A DNA stretch of 64,000 nucleotides from CAVYVZ01 sp963772065 (GCA_963772065.1 CAVYVZ010000007.1:309631-373630), one strand, 5' to 3'. Positions 35,867 to 45,374 are shown, counted from the first letter of the stretch. The notes: generated from the letters alone by a model not told the origin. Program-made: numbers and translations.

Positions 35867-36377
35867 GTGCACCTTCACGACACGCCGGACTACCGGGTAC
35901 TGCCCCGTGTGCGGCGGCCCGCTCGAGCCGCGCGTGCTCAAGGCGACCGAGCCGAAGCGGCTCGTCTGCGAAACGTGCGGATTCGTCTTCTACCTCGATC
36001 CGAAGCTCGCGGTCGGCACCATCATCAGCGACGACCAGGGACGCGTCGTCCTCGTGCGCCGGGCGATCGAGCCCGGGTACGGAAAATGGGTGTTTCCCGG
36101 AGGATATGTCGACCGCGGTGAGGAGGTGCAGCTCGCGGCGGTGCGGGAAGCGCGCGAAGAGTGCGGCCTGGAGGTGCGAATCGAGCGGCTGTTGAACATC
36201 TACTCATACCCGGGCCGCGCGCCCGTGATCGTGGTCTACACCGCGCGCATGACGGGCGGTTGCCTCGCGTGCGACGACGAAGGACTGGAAGCGAGATTCT
36301 TCGAGAAATCCGCGATTCCCTGGGACGAGCTGGCTTTCCGGAGCACGAGGGAAGCTCTTCGTGAATTCGTCGGCTGA
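35867..36377 (+). CDS. NUDIX hydrolase with N-terminal zinc ribbon (apparent frameshift)
   Basis: The NUDIX box is GGYVDRGEEVQLAAVREAREECGL. Before it a zinc ribbon, YCPVCGGPLEPR...LVCETCG, places four Cys in two CxxC knuckles, as in NudC/ADP-ribose-type hydrolases. The first CxxC is in frame only if one G is dropped at 35895-35897; then the frame reaches GTG at 35867, right after the shared promoter (MHLHDTPDYR, then YCPVC). Without repair, GTG 35907 would be the start and would cut the first knuckle. Substrate: probably a nucleotide-sugar or dinucleotide. Confidence 0.8.
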
Positions 36378-36378
36378 C

Positions 36379-36418
36379 CACGAAAATCACGAAACCACGA
36401 AAGTCTTGGATTTATACT
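36379..36418 (+). promoter_or_regulatory. CACGAAA repeat and TATACT promoter box
   Basis: CACGAAA units (36379-36404) follow the NUDIX stop, then TATACT (36413-36418) lies 6 nt before the ATG of the TPR gene with no Shine-Dalgarno, again suggesting a leaderless start. The TTGGATTT word after the repeat also occurs at 55924. Confidence 0.5.
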
Positions 36419-36424
36419 TTTTCC

Positions 36425-38171
36425 ATGCTGAAGAACATCGCTCCACTGCTCTGCATTTGTACGCTGCTGGCGCCGCCGGCATTGGCGGCCCAGCGACCAG
36501 AACCCGATGCGTGCGCAATCATTCCAGGCGCACAGCCGCTGCTGCCCGCCAAGCTCCTCCCAGGCATGGGCGACACCAACATGCCGGTCACGACGAAGTC
36601 GGAGGAGGCGCGAAAGTTCTTCAACCAGGGCGTCTCGCAGATTCATTCGTTCTGGTTCATCGAATCGGAGCGATCGTTCCTTCAGGCCGCCGAGCTCGAT
36701 CCCGACATGGCGATGGCGTATTGGGGAATCTCGGTCAGCGCGGCGACCGACCATCGACCCGCGTTCCAGCTGATGCGCGATCCGAACGACGGGGGCCGCG
36801 GCGACACGCAGGCCTCCTCGTCAGGCGAGGCGGTCCAGCGCACCGCGAACGGTGCCGCGGTCGAGCGGCCGCATTCGTGCGCGCGAGTACATGGAGAAGG
36901 CGATGGCGCTGCGCGACAAGGTCACGCCGCGGGAGCGCCTGTACATCGAGGCGGAGTGGGCCCGCCGCAATCCCGCCTCGAAGACCAACGACGCCGATTA
37001 CCTGGCCGCTCTTCGGAAGCTGGTGGCTGCCTATCCCGACGATGAGGAAGCGAAGTCGATCCTCGGCCTCGCGCTGCTCGATGGCTTCGATTCCGTCACG
37101 AAGGAGCCCCGCACCAACACGATGGAAGGGCTCCGGATGCTGACCGAGGTGGTGGCCAGGAACGACAATCACTTCGGCGCGCATCACTATCTGATTCACG
37201 GGTGGGAAGGCAGCAAGACGCCGGAGAAGGCATGGCATGCGTGCGAGCGGTACCCGGAGCTCGTCACCAACATCCCGCACGCGCTTCACATGCCGGGCCA
37301 CATCTACGCCCAGAGCGACAAGATCGATGAGGCGATCAAGGCCTTTTCCGACACGGCGTCACTGGAGCTGTCGTACATGAATGGCGACGTGCTCTACCCG
37401 AACGGGCATCACGGGCACAACGTGCATTTCCTCATTCACTCGCTGAATCTCGACGGCCGCTTCAACGACTCGCTCGAGCGCGCCCGGCACCTGATGACGA
37501 TCAAGGAGACGCCGCGCGAGCGCAATGGCTCGAGCCAGCGCGTGTCCTATCGGCAGGGGTATTACGCCCTCGTGAAGACGCTCGTGCGCTTCGAGCGGTG
37601 GGACATGATTCTCGACGGCAAGTCCATCCCGCTCTACGACAAGCCCGAGCAGAATGCCTGGCGGCTGTGGGCGACCGGCCTGGCCCGCGCGGCGCAGGGA
37701 CGCCTGGACGACGCGAACAGGGCGCATGCGGAGATGAAAGAGCACGTCCTGAGGGCGACGGCATCGAAGCGGCCGCTGGAGATCGCGCGCATCGAGCTCG
37801 AAGCCACGATTGCCGCGCGCGGCCGCGACACGAACAAGGGGTGGTCGCTGTTCCGGAAGGCCGCCGAGATGGAAGCTGCGCTCATCTACACTGAGCCGCC
37901 GTCCTATCCGCGACCGGTGGTCGAAGGCTTCGCGATGACCGCGATGGCGATGGGTGACTTCGCCGCGGCCGAAAGCGCCTATCGCGAGGCGCTCTCACGC
38001 GAGCCGGGAAGCGGCAGGGCCTACTTCGGCATCGCCGCGGCGCTCCGCGGTCAGAACAAATCGGCCGAAGCGCAGCAGATGACGGCGAAGGGCGTGAAGG
38101 CGTGGGACAAGGCGGACGCCGATCTTCCGCAACTGCGCTCCGCGACTCATACAGCCGGCGCGCAACGGTGA
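36425..38171 (+). CDS. secreted TPR-repeat protein, one apparent frameshift
   Basis: A signal peptide (MLKNIAPLLCICTLLAPPALAA) precedes TPR helices: EEARKFFNQGVSQIHSFWFIESERSFLQAAELDPDMAMAYWG, later LALLDGFD, IKAFSDTASLELSYMNGD and AAESAYREALSREPGSGRAYFGIAAAL. Two frames overlap at 36852-37045; one extra base somewhere in about 36835-36885 joins them. HMPGHIY and GHHGHNVHFL are conserved in the family of large tetratricopeptide proteins of soil bacteria. Role unknown; probably periplasmic scaffold. Confidence 0.78.
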
Positions 38172-38178
38172 ACCTTTT

Positions 38179-38200
38179 GGGGCCGGCTCAGGCCGGCCCC
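38179..38200. terminator. bidirectional terminator-like hairpin
   Basis: GGGGCCGGC and GCCGGCCCC form a perfect 9-bp stem with a TCAG loop between the convergent TPR and SCO genes. CCTTTT precedes it on the plus strand (AAAAGG after it on the minus), giving a weak U-tract only for one side. The SCO stop codon lies in the loop. Confidence 0.65.
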
Positions 38201-39012
38201 AGCACACGCGCCACCAGATCGGTGAGCTGCTTGGCTGAATAGTCCTTCCCCTCGACCGACGCGACCAGCTTTCCTTCCCTGTCGATTACTGCCGTCTGCA
38301 GCGTGTGTGTGATGAGCCCTTCCTCGGGCCAGAACTCCACGCCGAATCGTCCACAGACGCGGCTCACGTCGTCGAGGGTCCCGGTGAGAAACTGCCAGCC
38401 CGGCCGGTCGGCGCGAAAGGCGCGCGCGTACTCCTTCATCCGCGGCGCGGTGTCGTGCTGCGGATCGAACGTGATCGCGGCCAGCACGAGGTCCTTCCCC
38501 ACGCGCTCCGGAAATCGTCGCTCGATCGCCTGAAGGTTCGTGATCATCCGCGGGCAATAGTCAGGCAGCGGACATCGCGTATAGATGAACGTGACGGCGA
38601 CGACCTGGCCCCGCAGCGACGAAAGGGATACAGCCTCGCCGTCCTGGTTGGTCAGCGTGAAGTCGGGAATCGCGCCGCCGATCGGCACGAGGACGGGAAC
38701 CGCGGGGCTCTGGGTCAGGCCCGCATCGACTGGCGCGGCCGAGAGCAGCTGGAGCCGATCGATCCACGAGCGCTCGTCCCGGACGTTGAGCCGAAACGCG
38801 ATGCGATCGCCCGGGCGCACGTCGGCCATCTGTGTCGGATTGCGGACGGTGAACGGCATCACCATCGCGTCCATGTAGCCGGGGATCGGGTCGTGCGAGA
38901 CGGTCAGGGTCGACGCGGCGCGATCGACGTTGAGCACGAGGCCGCGTCCCTGGTGCCGCGCCGCGCATGAAGCCGTGAGGGCCGCGGCGATCACCAGGAA
39001 CGCGATTCGCAT
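38188..39012 (-). CDS. SCO family protein with N-terminal CusF-like copper domain
   Basis: A 274-residue lipoprotein (lipobox LTASC, Cys16). Residues 20-80 resemble CusF/PcuA-type copper-binding domains (HDPIPGYMDAMVMPFTV with Met ligands). The SCO thioredoxin fold follows: PDFTLTNQDGEAVSLSSLRGQVVAVTFIYT, Cys147 and Cys153 in CPLPDYC (C-x5-C rather than the classical C-x3-C) and His in LITHTLQTAVID. Expected to deliver copper for cytochrome oxidase assembly. Start ATG 39012; next to the aldolase gene. Confidence 0.88.
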   Translation of the reverse strand: MRIAFLVIAAALTASCAARHQGRGLVLNVDRAASTLTVSHDPIPGYMDAMVMPFTVRNPTQMADVRPGDRIAFRLNVRDERSWIDRLQLLSAAPVDAGLTQSPAVPVLVPIGGAIPDFTLTNQDGEAVSLSSLRGQVVAVTFIYTRCPLPDYCPRMITNLQAIERRFPERVGKDLVLAAITFDPQHDTAPRMKEYARAFRADRPGWQFLTGTLDDVSRVCGRFGVEFWPEEGLITHTLQTAVIDREGKLVASVEGKDYSAKQLTDLVARVLGPA

Positions 39013-39014
39013 CG

Positions 39015-40460
39015 CTAGTCGTGCAGTCCTTCGGCCTTGCGCTCCGCGGCGGTGATCTTGCCGCCGGCGGCGACGATCGCGGCGTCGCGGTCCAGCGTCA
39101 TCTCCGGCGCCGTGACAAAGCGCCGGACGGGCTCCATGGTGTCGCGCACCTTCAGCTGCGTCATCAGGAACGTGAACTGGTCCTCGAGCGCCTTGCCGAT
39201 TCGCTCGCGCTCGCCGGCGGGGAGGTTCCAGAGCTGATTCTTGAACGGACCGATGGCCTTCTTGCGGGCCTTGTAGAGGAACTGCTCCTCGGTGTCCTTC
39301 GGCTTGCGCTCCTCGGTCGCGTGCTCCCTCGTCCATCCGTACATCTCATCGCGCAGCGAGGCGGGGATGAGGTCGTACACCATGTTCTGGAAGTTCGTCG
39401 CCAGGTGAATCTCGCAGGCGCCGACCCGCGGGAAGGCGTCGAACGCATCGGGCGGCAGGGTCGACGCGCCGTGCTGCACGGCGCCGCCAAGCCCGTAGTC
39501 CTCGCGCGCCACGCGCGACAGCTCGCGCAGCGTCTCCAGATCGATCTTGACGTCGGTGAGGAGCTTCCCGCTGGCGTCGATGAACCCGCCATGGGCGGTG
39601 CCAGTCTGGACGCTGATCTTGCTGATGGCCGCAAGCTGCGCGCCGCGGCGCTTCAGCGCGGCGAGGTAGCCTTTCATGAACGCGTGCAGCTCCTCGACGG
39701 TGGAGTTCTTTCCGCCGACCTCGCCAATCTCGCCGCCCACCGACACCGTCACGCCCGACGGCTCGTGCCGGCGGATGAACTCCGTGAACTCCGCCGCGAG
39801 CTCGCAGTTGACGCGCTGCTGCTCCTCCAGGGTCGGCTTGTCGAGATCCACGAGCGTTGAGGTATCGATGTCGATGTTGTAGAACCCGGCGGCAATCTCC
39901 TCTTTGATGAGCGCGCGCAGGGTCTCGAGCTCCTTGTCGCGATCGGGGCTGTTGTATTTTTTTGCGTTCGTCTGGACGTGGTCGCCCTGCAGGAACAGGA
40001 AGCCCCGGAACCCTTCGCGCAGCGCCGCTGCGAGCATCACCGTGGCGTACTCGTTCGGCCGCTGCTCGGTGTAGCCGATCTCGGAGCGGGCGATCTCCAG
40101 GATGAACGCGCCGGCGTTGAGCTTCTTTGCCGCCCGGATGACGGCACGGCCGGTATCGTAGGCCATCGCCCGCACGTTGATGGCGGGCACGGTAAATCCG
40201 CCGGCCTCGCCGCGGCCCATCGCCTTGTAGAGATCGTGAATCGAGGCGAACCGGATTCCCGCGGCGTTGGCGATGCTCTGAATGATCCAGCGCGCCGTGC
40301 CCTTCAGCTCGGGATCGGCGCCGAACACCGCCGTGTGCGCCAGCGCGTCGATCGCCTCGGGCGACGGATCCCGCGACACCGTGACGCGATCGGTCATCAC
40401 CGTCGCGAACGGCTTGATTCCTTCGGTCAGTTCTTTGACCGTCTGATACACCATGCTCAT
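39015..40460 (-). CDS. class II fructose-bisphosphate aldolase-like protein (long form)
   Basis: A 481-residue protein with the class II aldolase landmarks: FTVPAINVRAMAYDTGRAVIRAAKKL, QGDHVQ (metal His), SVGGEIGEVGG, TGTAHGG and QHGAST. It is over 100 residues longer than ordinary FbaA, with an N-terminal extension of about 85 residues and a C-terminal helical tail. Likely zinc-dependent cleavage of a ketose bisphosphate; fructose-1,6-bisphosphate is probable but not proven. It begins ATG 40460, 3 bp after thiI. Confidence 0.8.
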   Translation of the reverse strand: MSMVYQTVKELTEGIKPFATVMTDRVTVSRDPSPEAIDALAHTAVFGADPELKGTARWIIQSIANAAGIRFASIHDLYKAMGRGEAGGFTVPAINVRAMAYDTGRAVIRAAKKLNAGAFILEIARSEIGYTEQRPNEYATVMLAAALREGFRGFLFLQGDHVQTNAKKYNSPDRDKELETLRALIKEEIAAGFYNIDIDTSTLVDLDKPTLEEQQRVNCELAAEFTEFIRRHEPSGVTVSVGGEIGEVGGKNSTVEELHAFMKGYLAALKRRGAQLAAISKISVQTGTAHGGFIDASGKLLTDVKIDLETLRELSRVAREDYGLGGAVQHGASTLPPDAFDAFPRVGACEIHLATNFQNMVYDLIPASLRDEMYGWTREHATEERKPKDTEEQFLYKARKKAIGPFKNQLWNLPAGERERIGKALEDQFTFLMTQLKVRDTMEPVRRFVTAPEMTLDRDAAIVAAGGKITAAERKAEGLHD

Positions 40461-40463
40461 ATC

Positions 40464-41666
40464 CTATACAACCCTCGATCGTATCATCGGGAACTCGTAG
40501 TCTTCCACGACGGCCGCCTCAACGGCACGATCCACCATCTCCGCGATCGGCAACGCGTGCTCCGCGGCCTCGATGTTCGCCGGTCGCGCGCGTGTGAGAG
40601 GATTCCGCGGGGTGAACAGGGTGCAGCAGTCCTGGTCCGGCACGATCGAGATGGGATACGTGCCGAGCCGGATCGCTTCCGCGGTGATCTCCTCCTTGTC
40701 CATCCCGATGAGCGGACGAAATACCGGCAGCGTCGCGACGCTGCCAATCACCGTGAGGTTCTCGAGCGTCTGCGAGGCTACCTGACCGATGACATCACCC
40801 GTCACGAGACCCTGCGCACCGCGCGCGCGGGCGATGCGTTCTGCGATCCGCATCATCAGCCGACGATAGATCACCACGCGCATGGGTCCGGGCACGGCCA
40901 GCAGCACCTGCTGCTGGAGGTCGCCGAACGGCACGACGTACAGCCGCGAGCGCTGCTGATAGCGCGTCAGCAGCTCCACGAGCTGCTTCGCCTTGTCGAT
41001 CGACGCGCGCGACAGCACGGGATAACTGTGGAAGTGCACGAAGGTGACCGCGCAGCCGCGCTTCATGATGCGCCACGCCGCCACCGGCGAATCGATGCCG
41101 CCCGAGAGCAGGCAGGTGACGCGGCCCGCCGTGCCCGTCGGCAGCCCGCCCGCGCCGCGCTCCTTCCCGAAGAAATAAAAGACGTCGTTCGTCAGCATCT
41201 CGACGTGGATGACGAGCTCGGGATCGTCCAGGTCGACCATCCACCCCGTCGCCGCCTTGATGCGGCCGCCGATCTCACGCTCGATCTGCGGTGACGTCAA
41301 CGGAAACCGCTTGTCGTCCCGGCGCGCCGACACGCGAAAGCTCCGCGGGGCACGCGGGCCGAGGTCGCCGAGGATGGCGTCGGCAATCGCGCCGAGCTCG
41401 TCCGAGGGGCCCAGGCCCTTCAGGCCCGAGCGATGGGCGTGGGAGTAGTTGGCGATGCCGAACGTCTGCCGGATGCGCTCGCCCACTTCCTCCGTATCCG
41501 CGAGCGGCCCGAGCGCAACCTCGAGACGACCGGAGAGCGCATGCACACCCGCCACATCGAGGTCGGCGGTCGCGGATCGGAGATTGCGCACGAGCCGGCC
41601 GAGGAACCATGGCCGGTTCTTCCCCTTGAGCGCGATCTCCTGGTAGTGCACGACGAAGGAGTTCAA
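40464..41666 (-). CDS. thiI: tRNA 4-thiouridine synthase (ThiI), no rhodanese domain
   Basis: A 400-residue enzyme: N-terminal ferredoxin-like/THUMP part (EIALKGKNRPWFLGRLVRNL) and PP-loop SGGIDSPVAAWRIMKRG, then VTGDVIGQVASQTLENL and QDCCTLF. It adenylates U8 of tRNA and adds sulphur. The C-terminal rhodanese domain of E. coli ThiI is missing, as in many bacteria. Start is TTG 41666, directly behind the 41667-41691 repeat that separates it from hpnE. Confidence 0.92.
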   Translation of the reverse strand: MNSFVVHYQEIALKGKNRPWFLGRLVRNLRSATADLDVAGVHALSGRLEVALGPLADTEEVGERIRQTFGIANYSHAHRSGLKGLGPSDELGAIADAILGDLGPRAPRSFRVSARRDDKRFPLTSPQIEREIGGRIKAATGWMVDLDDPELVIHVEMLTNDVFYFFGKERGAGGLPTGTAGRVTCLLSGGIDSPVAAWRIMKRGCAVTFVHFHSYPVLSRASIDKAKQLVELLTRYQQRSRLYVVPFGDLQQQVLLAVPGPMRVVIYRRLMMRIAERIARARGAQGLVTGDVIGQVASQTLENLTVIGSVATLPVFRPLIGMDKEEITAEAIRLGTYPISIVPDQDCCTLFTPRNPLTRARPANIEAAEHALPIAEMVDRAVEAAVVEDYEFPMIRSRVV

Positions 41667-41691
41667 GTCTTCGGTCTCTGGTCTTCGGTCA
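41667..41691. repeat. GGTCTTCGGTCTCTGG-family repeat filling the hpnE-thiI spacer
   Basis: Words GTCTTCGGTC occur twice (41667-41676 and 41681-41690) with a variant between. The hpnE stop TGA (41689-41691) overlaps one end and the thiI TTG start (41664-41666) follows the other, so the spacer is only repeat. Related words fill 46109-46175. Confidence 0.8.
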
Positions 41692-43047
41692 TGCCTTGCG
41701 GGCGGCTTCCGCGGCCCAGTGGCCGCTGATCACGGCGCTTTCGATCGTAGCGGGCAGGCCGGTGTCGATCCAGTCGCCTGCGAGGAAGAGACCCTTGATT
41801 GGCGTGCGCGTTGCCGGCCGGGGCGGCATGCCCGGAGCGAGCGAGAACGTGGCGCGGCGTTCGCGGATGACCGTCGCGCGCCGGACGTTCGCGCTGCGCG
41901 CCGCGGGAATCGCGTCGCGGATCTCCAACAGCGCCAGGTCGATGAGCTCCTCGTTCGAGCGCGAGACAACCGAGGCGGCGCCGCTCGAGACGGTGGACAG
42001 GTGCGACGCACGCTCGCCGAGCGTCTCGCGCTTGTCGAACACCCATTGGTTGATGCGACCCGGAAGGCCGACGAACGCGGATTCGAGCACCACGCGGTCG
42101 AACCACAGGTGGACGGTCACGATGGGGCACGGCGGCGTCTTCGACGCCGCCTCTATGACAGGGGCGAGGGGCGAGGGATGAGGGGCGGAGGGATCAGGCA
42201 CGAGGACCTCGCGAAGTGCATACCAGGGCACCGCGCAGATCACGGCGCCTGCGCGCAGCGTTTGGCCCTGGGCTTCCACGTGCGAGACGCTCTCGGTATC
42301 GACGATGATACGGGCCTGCGCCTGCGTGGCGACCGTGCCGCCGCGTCCCTCGATGAACGTGCGCGCGGGCTCGGCATACAGCTCGTCGAGCGGCTTGAGG
42401 GGAAGCGCCACCGCGGCATCGCGCGGATCGGACCCGAACATCAGCGCGAGCACGCGTGTGAAGGGCTCCGCCGCCGCCTGATCGATCGGTTGATTCAGCG
42501 CCGCCACCGCCAGCGGCTCCCACAGCATCTCGACCAGCTTCGGCGTCTGGCCGTTCCGCTCGAGCCATTGCCGCACGGTCTCACCTGGAGATGCCGCCAT
42601 GCGGTCGGTGCGGCCGCGCAGCCGGGCGCGGGCATGCCGGAGCGGCTCACGCATGCGGAGCACCGAGAGACGATCGCGCCACCGGAGCGCGTCCCACTCG
42701 AACACGCCTCCCATGAGGTGCAGCGGCGATGGCAGCGGCGGACAGACGAGCCGCGACGGCCGTCCCGCGCGATCGATCACGTCGACGGCAAGCTGCGGCG
42801 ACACGCGGACGTGCTCGTCCGTCCCAATCCGCCGCAGAAAGGCAAACGTCTCGCGGTAGGCGCCGATCAGGATGTGCTGCCCGTTGTCGACACGCTCGCC
42901 GGTCTGCCGGTCGGTGAAGGCCGTTGCGCGGCCGCCAAGCGTGGGCCGCGCCTCCAGCACCGTGACGCGCGCGCCACGATCGGCCAGCGCACAGGCCGCA
43001 CTCAGCCCGGCGAAGCCGGCGCCGACCACAATGACGTCTGGGCTCAA
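41689..43047 (-). CDS. hpnE: hydroxysqualene dehydroxylase (HpnE)
   Basis: A 452-residue FAD amine-oxidase-fold enzyme: VIVVGAGFAGLSAACALADRGARVTVLEARPTLGGRATAF at the start and GLFLAGDWIDTGLPATIESAVISGHWAA at the end. It makes squalene from hydroxysqualene, with HpnC and HpnD. The frame is open to an ATG at 43107, but the domain begins 2 residues after TTG 43047, which directly follows repeat sequence after the hpnD stop, so TTG 43047 is favoured. The stop is in the next repeat. Confidence 0.9.
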   Translation of the reverse strand: MSPDVIVVGAGFAGLSAACALADRGARVTVLEARPTLGGRATAFTDRQTGERVDNGQHILIGAYRETFAFLRRIGTDEHVRVSPQLAVDVIDRAGRPSRLVCPPLPSPLHLMGGVFEWDALRWRDRLSVLRMREPLRHARARLRGRTDRMAASPGETVRQWLERNGQTPKLVEMLWEPLAVAALNQPIDQAAAEPFTRVLALMFGSDPRDAAVALPLKPLDELYAEPARTFIEGRGGTVATQAQARIIVDTESVSHVEAQGQTLRAGAVICAVPWYALREVLVPDPSAPHPSPLAPVIEAASKTPPCPIVTVHLWFDRVVLESAFVGLPGRINQWVFDKRETLGERASHLSTVSSGAASVVSRSNEELIDLALLEIRDAIPAARSANVRRATVIRERRATFSLAPGMPPRPATRTPIKGLFLAGDWIDTGLPATIESAVISGHWAAEAARKA

Positions 43048-43066
43048 GGCTTCAGGCTCATGGCTA
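43048..43066. repeat. repeat spacer between hpnD and hpnE
   Basis: The minus strand reads TAGCCATGAGCCTGAAGCC and then TTG. The first three bases are the hpnD stop and the following TTG is the proposed hpnE start. The words match the GAGCC/AAGCC family at 18277-18315. Confidence 0.65.
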
Positions 43067-43883
43067 GAGTCCGAGAACACATCGCTTGACGAAAATGCGC
43101 GCGGCAATCAGCGCGCGATGCGGGCGCGGCACGCGGACGCGGCGGGAGAAGACGTCGTAGCCCCGGCGCTCGATGCGCTGGAGAATCGCAAGGTAGATGG
43201 CACCCATGATCTCGGCCGCGACGAGGCTCCGCGTGTCCTCACGGGGAAGCGAGGCGGCGGCGCGCCGATAGTACTCACGCGCCCGCGCCCCCTCGTGCGC
43301 GAGCAGGGCCCGCACCGCGGGCGTCACGACCCCCGCGCGCAGCTGCGCTTCGTCCACGCCGAAGCGGACGAGATCTTCGGCCGGCAGGTACACACGGCCG
43401 CGCGTGAGGTCGGCGCCAACGTCGCGGATGATGTTCGTCAGCTGCAGCGCCATCCCAAGGTGTACCGCGTACTCCCGCGTGCCCGCATTCCGATAGCCAA
43501 AGATCTCGACGCAGATCAGCCCCACCGCCGACGCCACCCGCCTGCAGGTACTCCGACAACGCATCGAATGTCGGATAGCGCACCTGCCGGAGGTCCATCT
43601 CGACGCCGTCAATCAGGTCGTCGAATGGTTTCCGCGGGAGGTTGAATTCGCGCACGTACGGCTGCAGCGCCTGCGCCTGCGTCGTGCCGGGCCGAGAGCC
43701 GTTGTAGCACGAGGCCAGCTCCGCACGCCACGCCGCCAGCGCCTCCGCCGCGCGGTCTTCCCGTTCCTCCTCATCCACCGCGTCATCCACGGCGCGGCAG
43801 AAATCCCAGACTGCGATGACGGCGTTCCGCTTGCGCGGCGGCAGAACCAGGAAGGAGTAGTAGAAGGAAGTATCGCGGCTCAC
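43064..43883 (-). CDS. hpnD: presqualene diphosphate synthase (HpnD), one apparent frameshift
   Basis: Two frames join into one squalene/phytoene synthase-fold protein. First aspartate motif FCRAVDDAVDE, then LIDGVEMDLRQVRYPTFDALSEY in frame 1; ICVEIFGYRN, LTNIIRDVGADLTRGRVYLP (second aspartate motif) and the C-terminus in frame 2. Dropping one base at 43548-43549 joins them as SEYCRRVASAVGLICVE. HpnD condenses two farnesyl diphosphates. GTG start 43883 follows a repeat spacer after hpnC. Confidence 0.85.
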
Positions 43884-43890
43884 GACGTTC

Positions 43891-43923
43891 TCTTCACCAT
43901 GTCACCCTCTTCACCATGTCACC
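43891..43923. repeat. two copies of TCTTCACCATGTCACC between hpnC and hpnD
   Basis: 16-bp direct repeats at 43891-43906 and 43908-43923 (17-bp period). The hpnC stop (43911-43913) and its last codons lie in the second copy, as if the gene 3' tail had been duplicated. hpnD starts GTG 8 bp beyond the repeat. Confidence 0.85.
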
Positions 43924-44804
43924 ATGCGCCAGATGAACCAGGGTCCGTCGGCAACGCCAAGCTGAGGGCGGATGAAGACCGGGTCGAAACCTGACTGCTC
44001 GAGGTGATCGAGGATCCGCATGCCGCCGAGCCAGGTGGCGCGCAGCTCATAGCGCAGCTGGCCTCGGACGACATCGCCGAGCGGCCGGCCGGCCACGAAC
44101 AGCGCGCGGGTGCGGGCGGTCGCCGCCGCAAGCGTGTGCCGCCAGGCATCGCTGATGCGTCTCCCGAGCAGGTCTTCGTCGATGGCGCCGTGCGCGGCCC
44201 GCTCTACGGCAGGCATGTAGATCCGCCCGCGGCTGAAATCGACCCGGAGATCCTGCCAGAAATTCGTGAGCTGGAGGGCGGTGCACACCGCATCGGACTG
44301 CGCGTCGAGCGTCGCGTCGCGATAACCGGCAATCCTCAGCACGAGCCGGCCGACTGGGTTTGCCGAGCGCCGGCAATAGTCGAGCAGTTCCGTCCATGAC
44401 CCGTAGCGCGTGGTGTGGATGTCCTGACGGAACGCGCTCACGAGATCCTCGAAGAGGCTCACGGGAAGGGCATGGGTGCGGATGGTCGCGCCCACCGCCA
44501 TGAAGATCTCGGCGGCATTCGACGGCTCGCCTGGCCTCGGCGGGGGGCCGGGTTCGCCGCTCGACACGGCGTGATGCAGCCGGCGCAGCCATCCGTCGAG
44601 CAGCGCATGGCGCTCCTCGATGGACCGCGGCCCCTCGTCGGCGAAGTCGTCGGCCGCGCGCGCGAAGGCATACACAGCCGCCACGTGCGGCCGCATCGCT
44701 TTCGGAAGCAGCAGCGACGCCACGGGGAAGTTCTCGTAGTGCAGCCGGGCGTCGCGCTCGCACGACGCATACGCCGACGCGAGGGTCGCCGCAGTGGAGG
44801 CCAT
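43911..44804 (-). CDS. hpnC: hydroxysqualene synthase (HpnC)
   Basis: A 297-residue squalene synthase-fold protein with NFPVASLLLP, AFARAADDFADEGP (first Asp motif), QDIHTTRYGSWTELLDYCRRSANPVGRLVL and LTNFWQDLRVDFSRGRIYMP (second Asp motif). It converts presqualene diphosphate to hydroxysqualene, cooperating with HpnD and HpnE downstream. No squalene-hopene cyclase is in the window. A TACAAT box lies 11 nt before the ATG, just after the GGCTTAG repeat. The stop lies in a direct repeat. Confidence 0.92.
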   Translation of the reverse strand: MASTAATLASAYASCERDARLHYENFPVASLLLPKAMRPHVAAVYAFARAADDFADEGPRSIEERHALLDGWLRRLHHAVSSGEPGPPPRPGEPSNAAEIFMAVGATIRTHALPVSLFEDLVSAFRQDIHTTRYGSWTELLDYCRRSANPVGRLVLRIAGYRDATLDAQSDAVCTALQLTNFWQDLRVDFSRGRIYMPAVERAAHGAIDEDLLGRRISDAWRHTLAAATARTRALFVAGRPLGDVVRGQLRYELRATWLGGMRILDHLEQSGFDPVFIRPQLGVADGPWFIWRMVTW

Positions 44805-44822
44805 CGGAACGCGATATTGTAC

Positions 44823-44858
44823 CTAAGGCTTAGGGCTCAAGGCTTAGGGCTTACGGCC
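44823..44858. repeat. GGCTTAGGGCT repeats in a divergent gap
   Basis: Three near-copies of GGCTTAGGGCT(CAA) lie between the divergent hpnC and the 44871 gene. Family of 18277-18315 and 35244-35325. Here the block is upstream of both genes, so a terminator role is unlikely at this site. Confidence 0.75.
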
Positions 44859-44870
44859 TCGACGACCGAG

Positions 44871-45371
44871 ATGAGAGATCTCCTTGCGTGGATCGTGGCG
44901 TTGCTGTTGCTGCTCGTGGCGGCAAGCCTGGCGACCACGCTGAACGTGTACCGCAAGCGGCGCCAGCGCGCGCGCGAATCCGAGCGGGCCCTCGGGCGGC
45001 GCATCATCGCGGAGCTGCCCACGAGCGAGGATCTCGTGTATTTCACCGAAGACGACGTTCGCTTCCATTACGGCGAGACGTCGATCGACAAGGATCTCAT
45101 CGTGGCGGCGCGCGTGCTCATCAACGGCTCCCCGATTGCGGCCGCCGTGTCCGAGCGCCAGGCGGCGCACGCCCCGGTGCCGACGTCATTCGAGGATCGG
45201 CCCGACGGCATCGCGCGCGATCGGTGGGACGTGGCGATCGAGACGAAGCGGGGAACGATCCTGGTCGAGTGCGGCGCCATCCGGGAGCGCGTCTCGCAGG
45301 AGCTGGCGCGACAGGTGTTCGACGCGGTGAAGGCGGAGATCGAGCGGCGGGATCGGAGGTTCGTGTCTTGA
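44871..45371 (+). CDS. membrane-anchored protein of unknown function
   Basis: A 166-residue protein: one N-terminal transmembrane helix (LLAWIVALLLLLVAASLATTL), a basic YRKRRQRARESER stretch on the cytoplasmic side, and a soluble domain of about 120 residues (VYFTEDDVRFHYGETSIDKDLIVAARVLINGSPIAAAV ... ETKRGTILVECGAIRERVSQELARQVFDAVKAEIERR). No family was recognised. The start ATG 44871 is not preceded by a clear ribosome site. The gene stops at the edge of the 45375-45565 repeat block. Confidence 0.65.
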   Translation: MRDLLAWIVALLLLLVAASLATTLNVYRKRRQRARESERALGRRIIAELPTSEDLVYFTEDDVRFHYGETSIDKDLIVAARVLINGSPIAAAVSERQAAHAPVPTSFEDRPDGIARDRWDVAIETKRGTILVECGAIRERVSQELARQVFDAVKAEIERRDRRFVS

Positions 45372-45374
45372 TTC

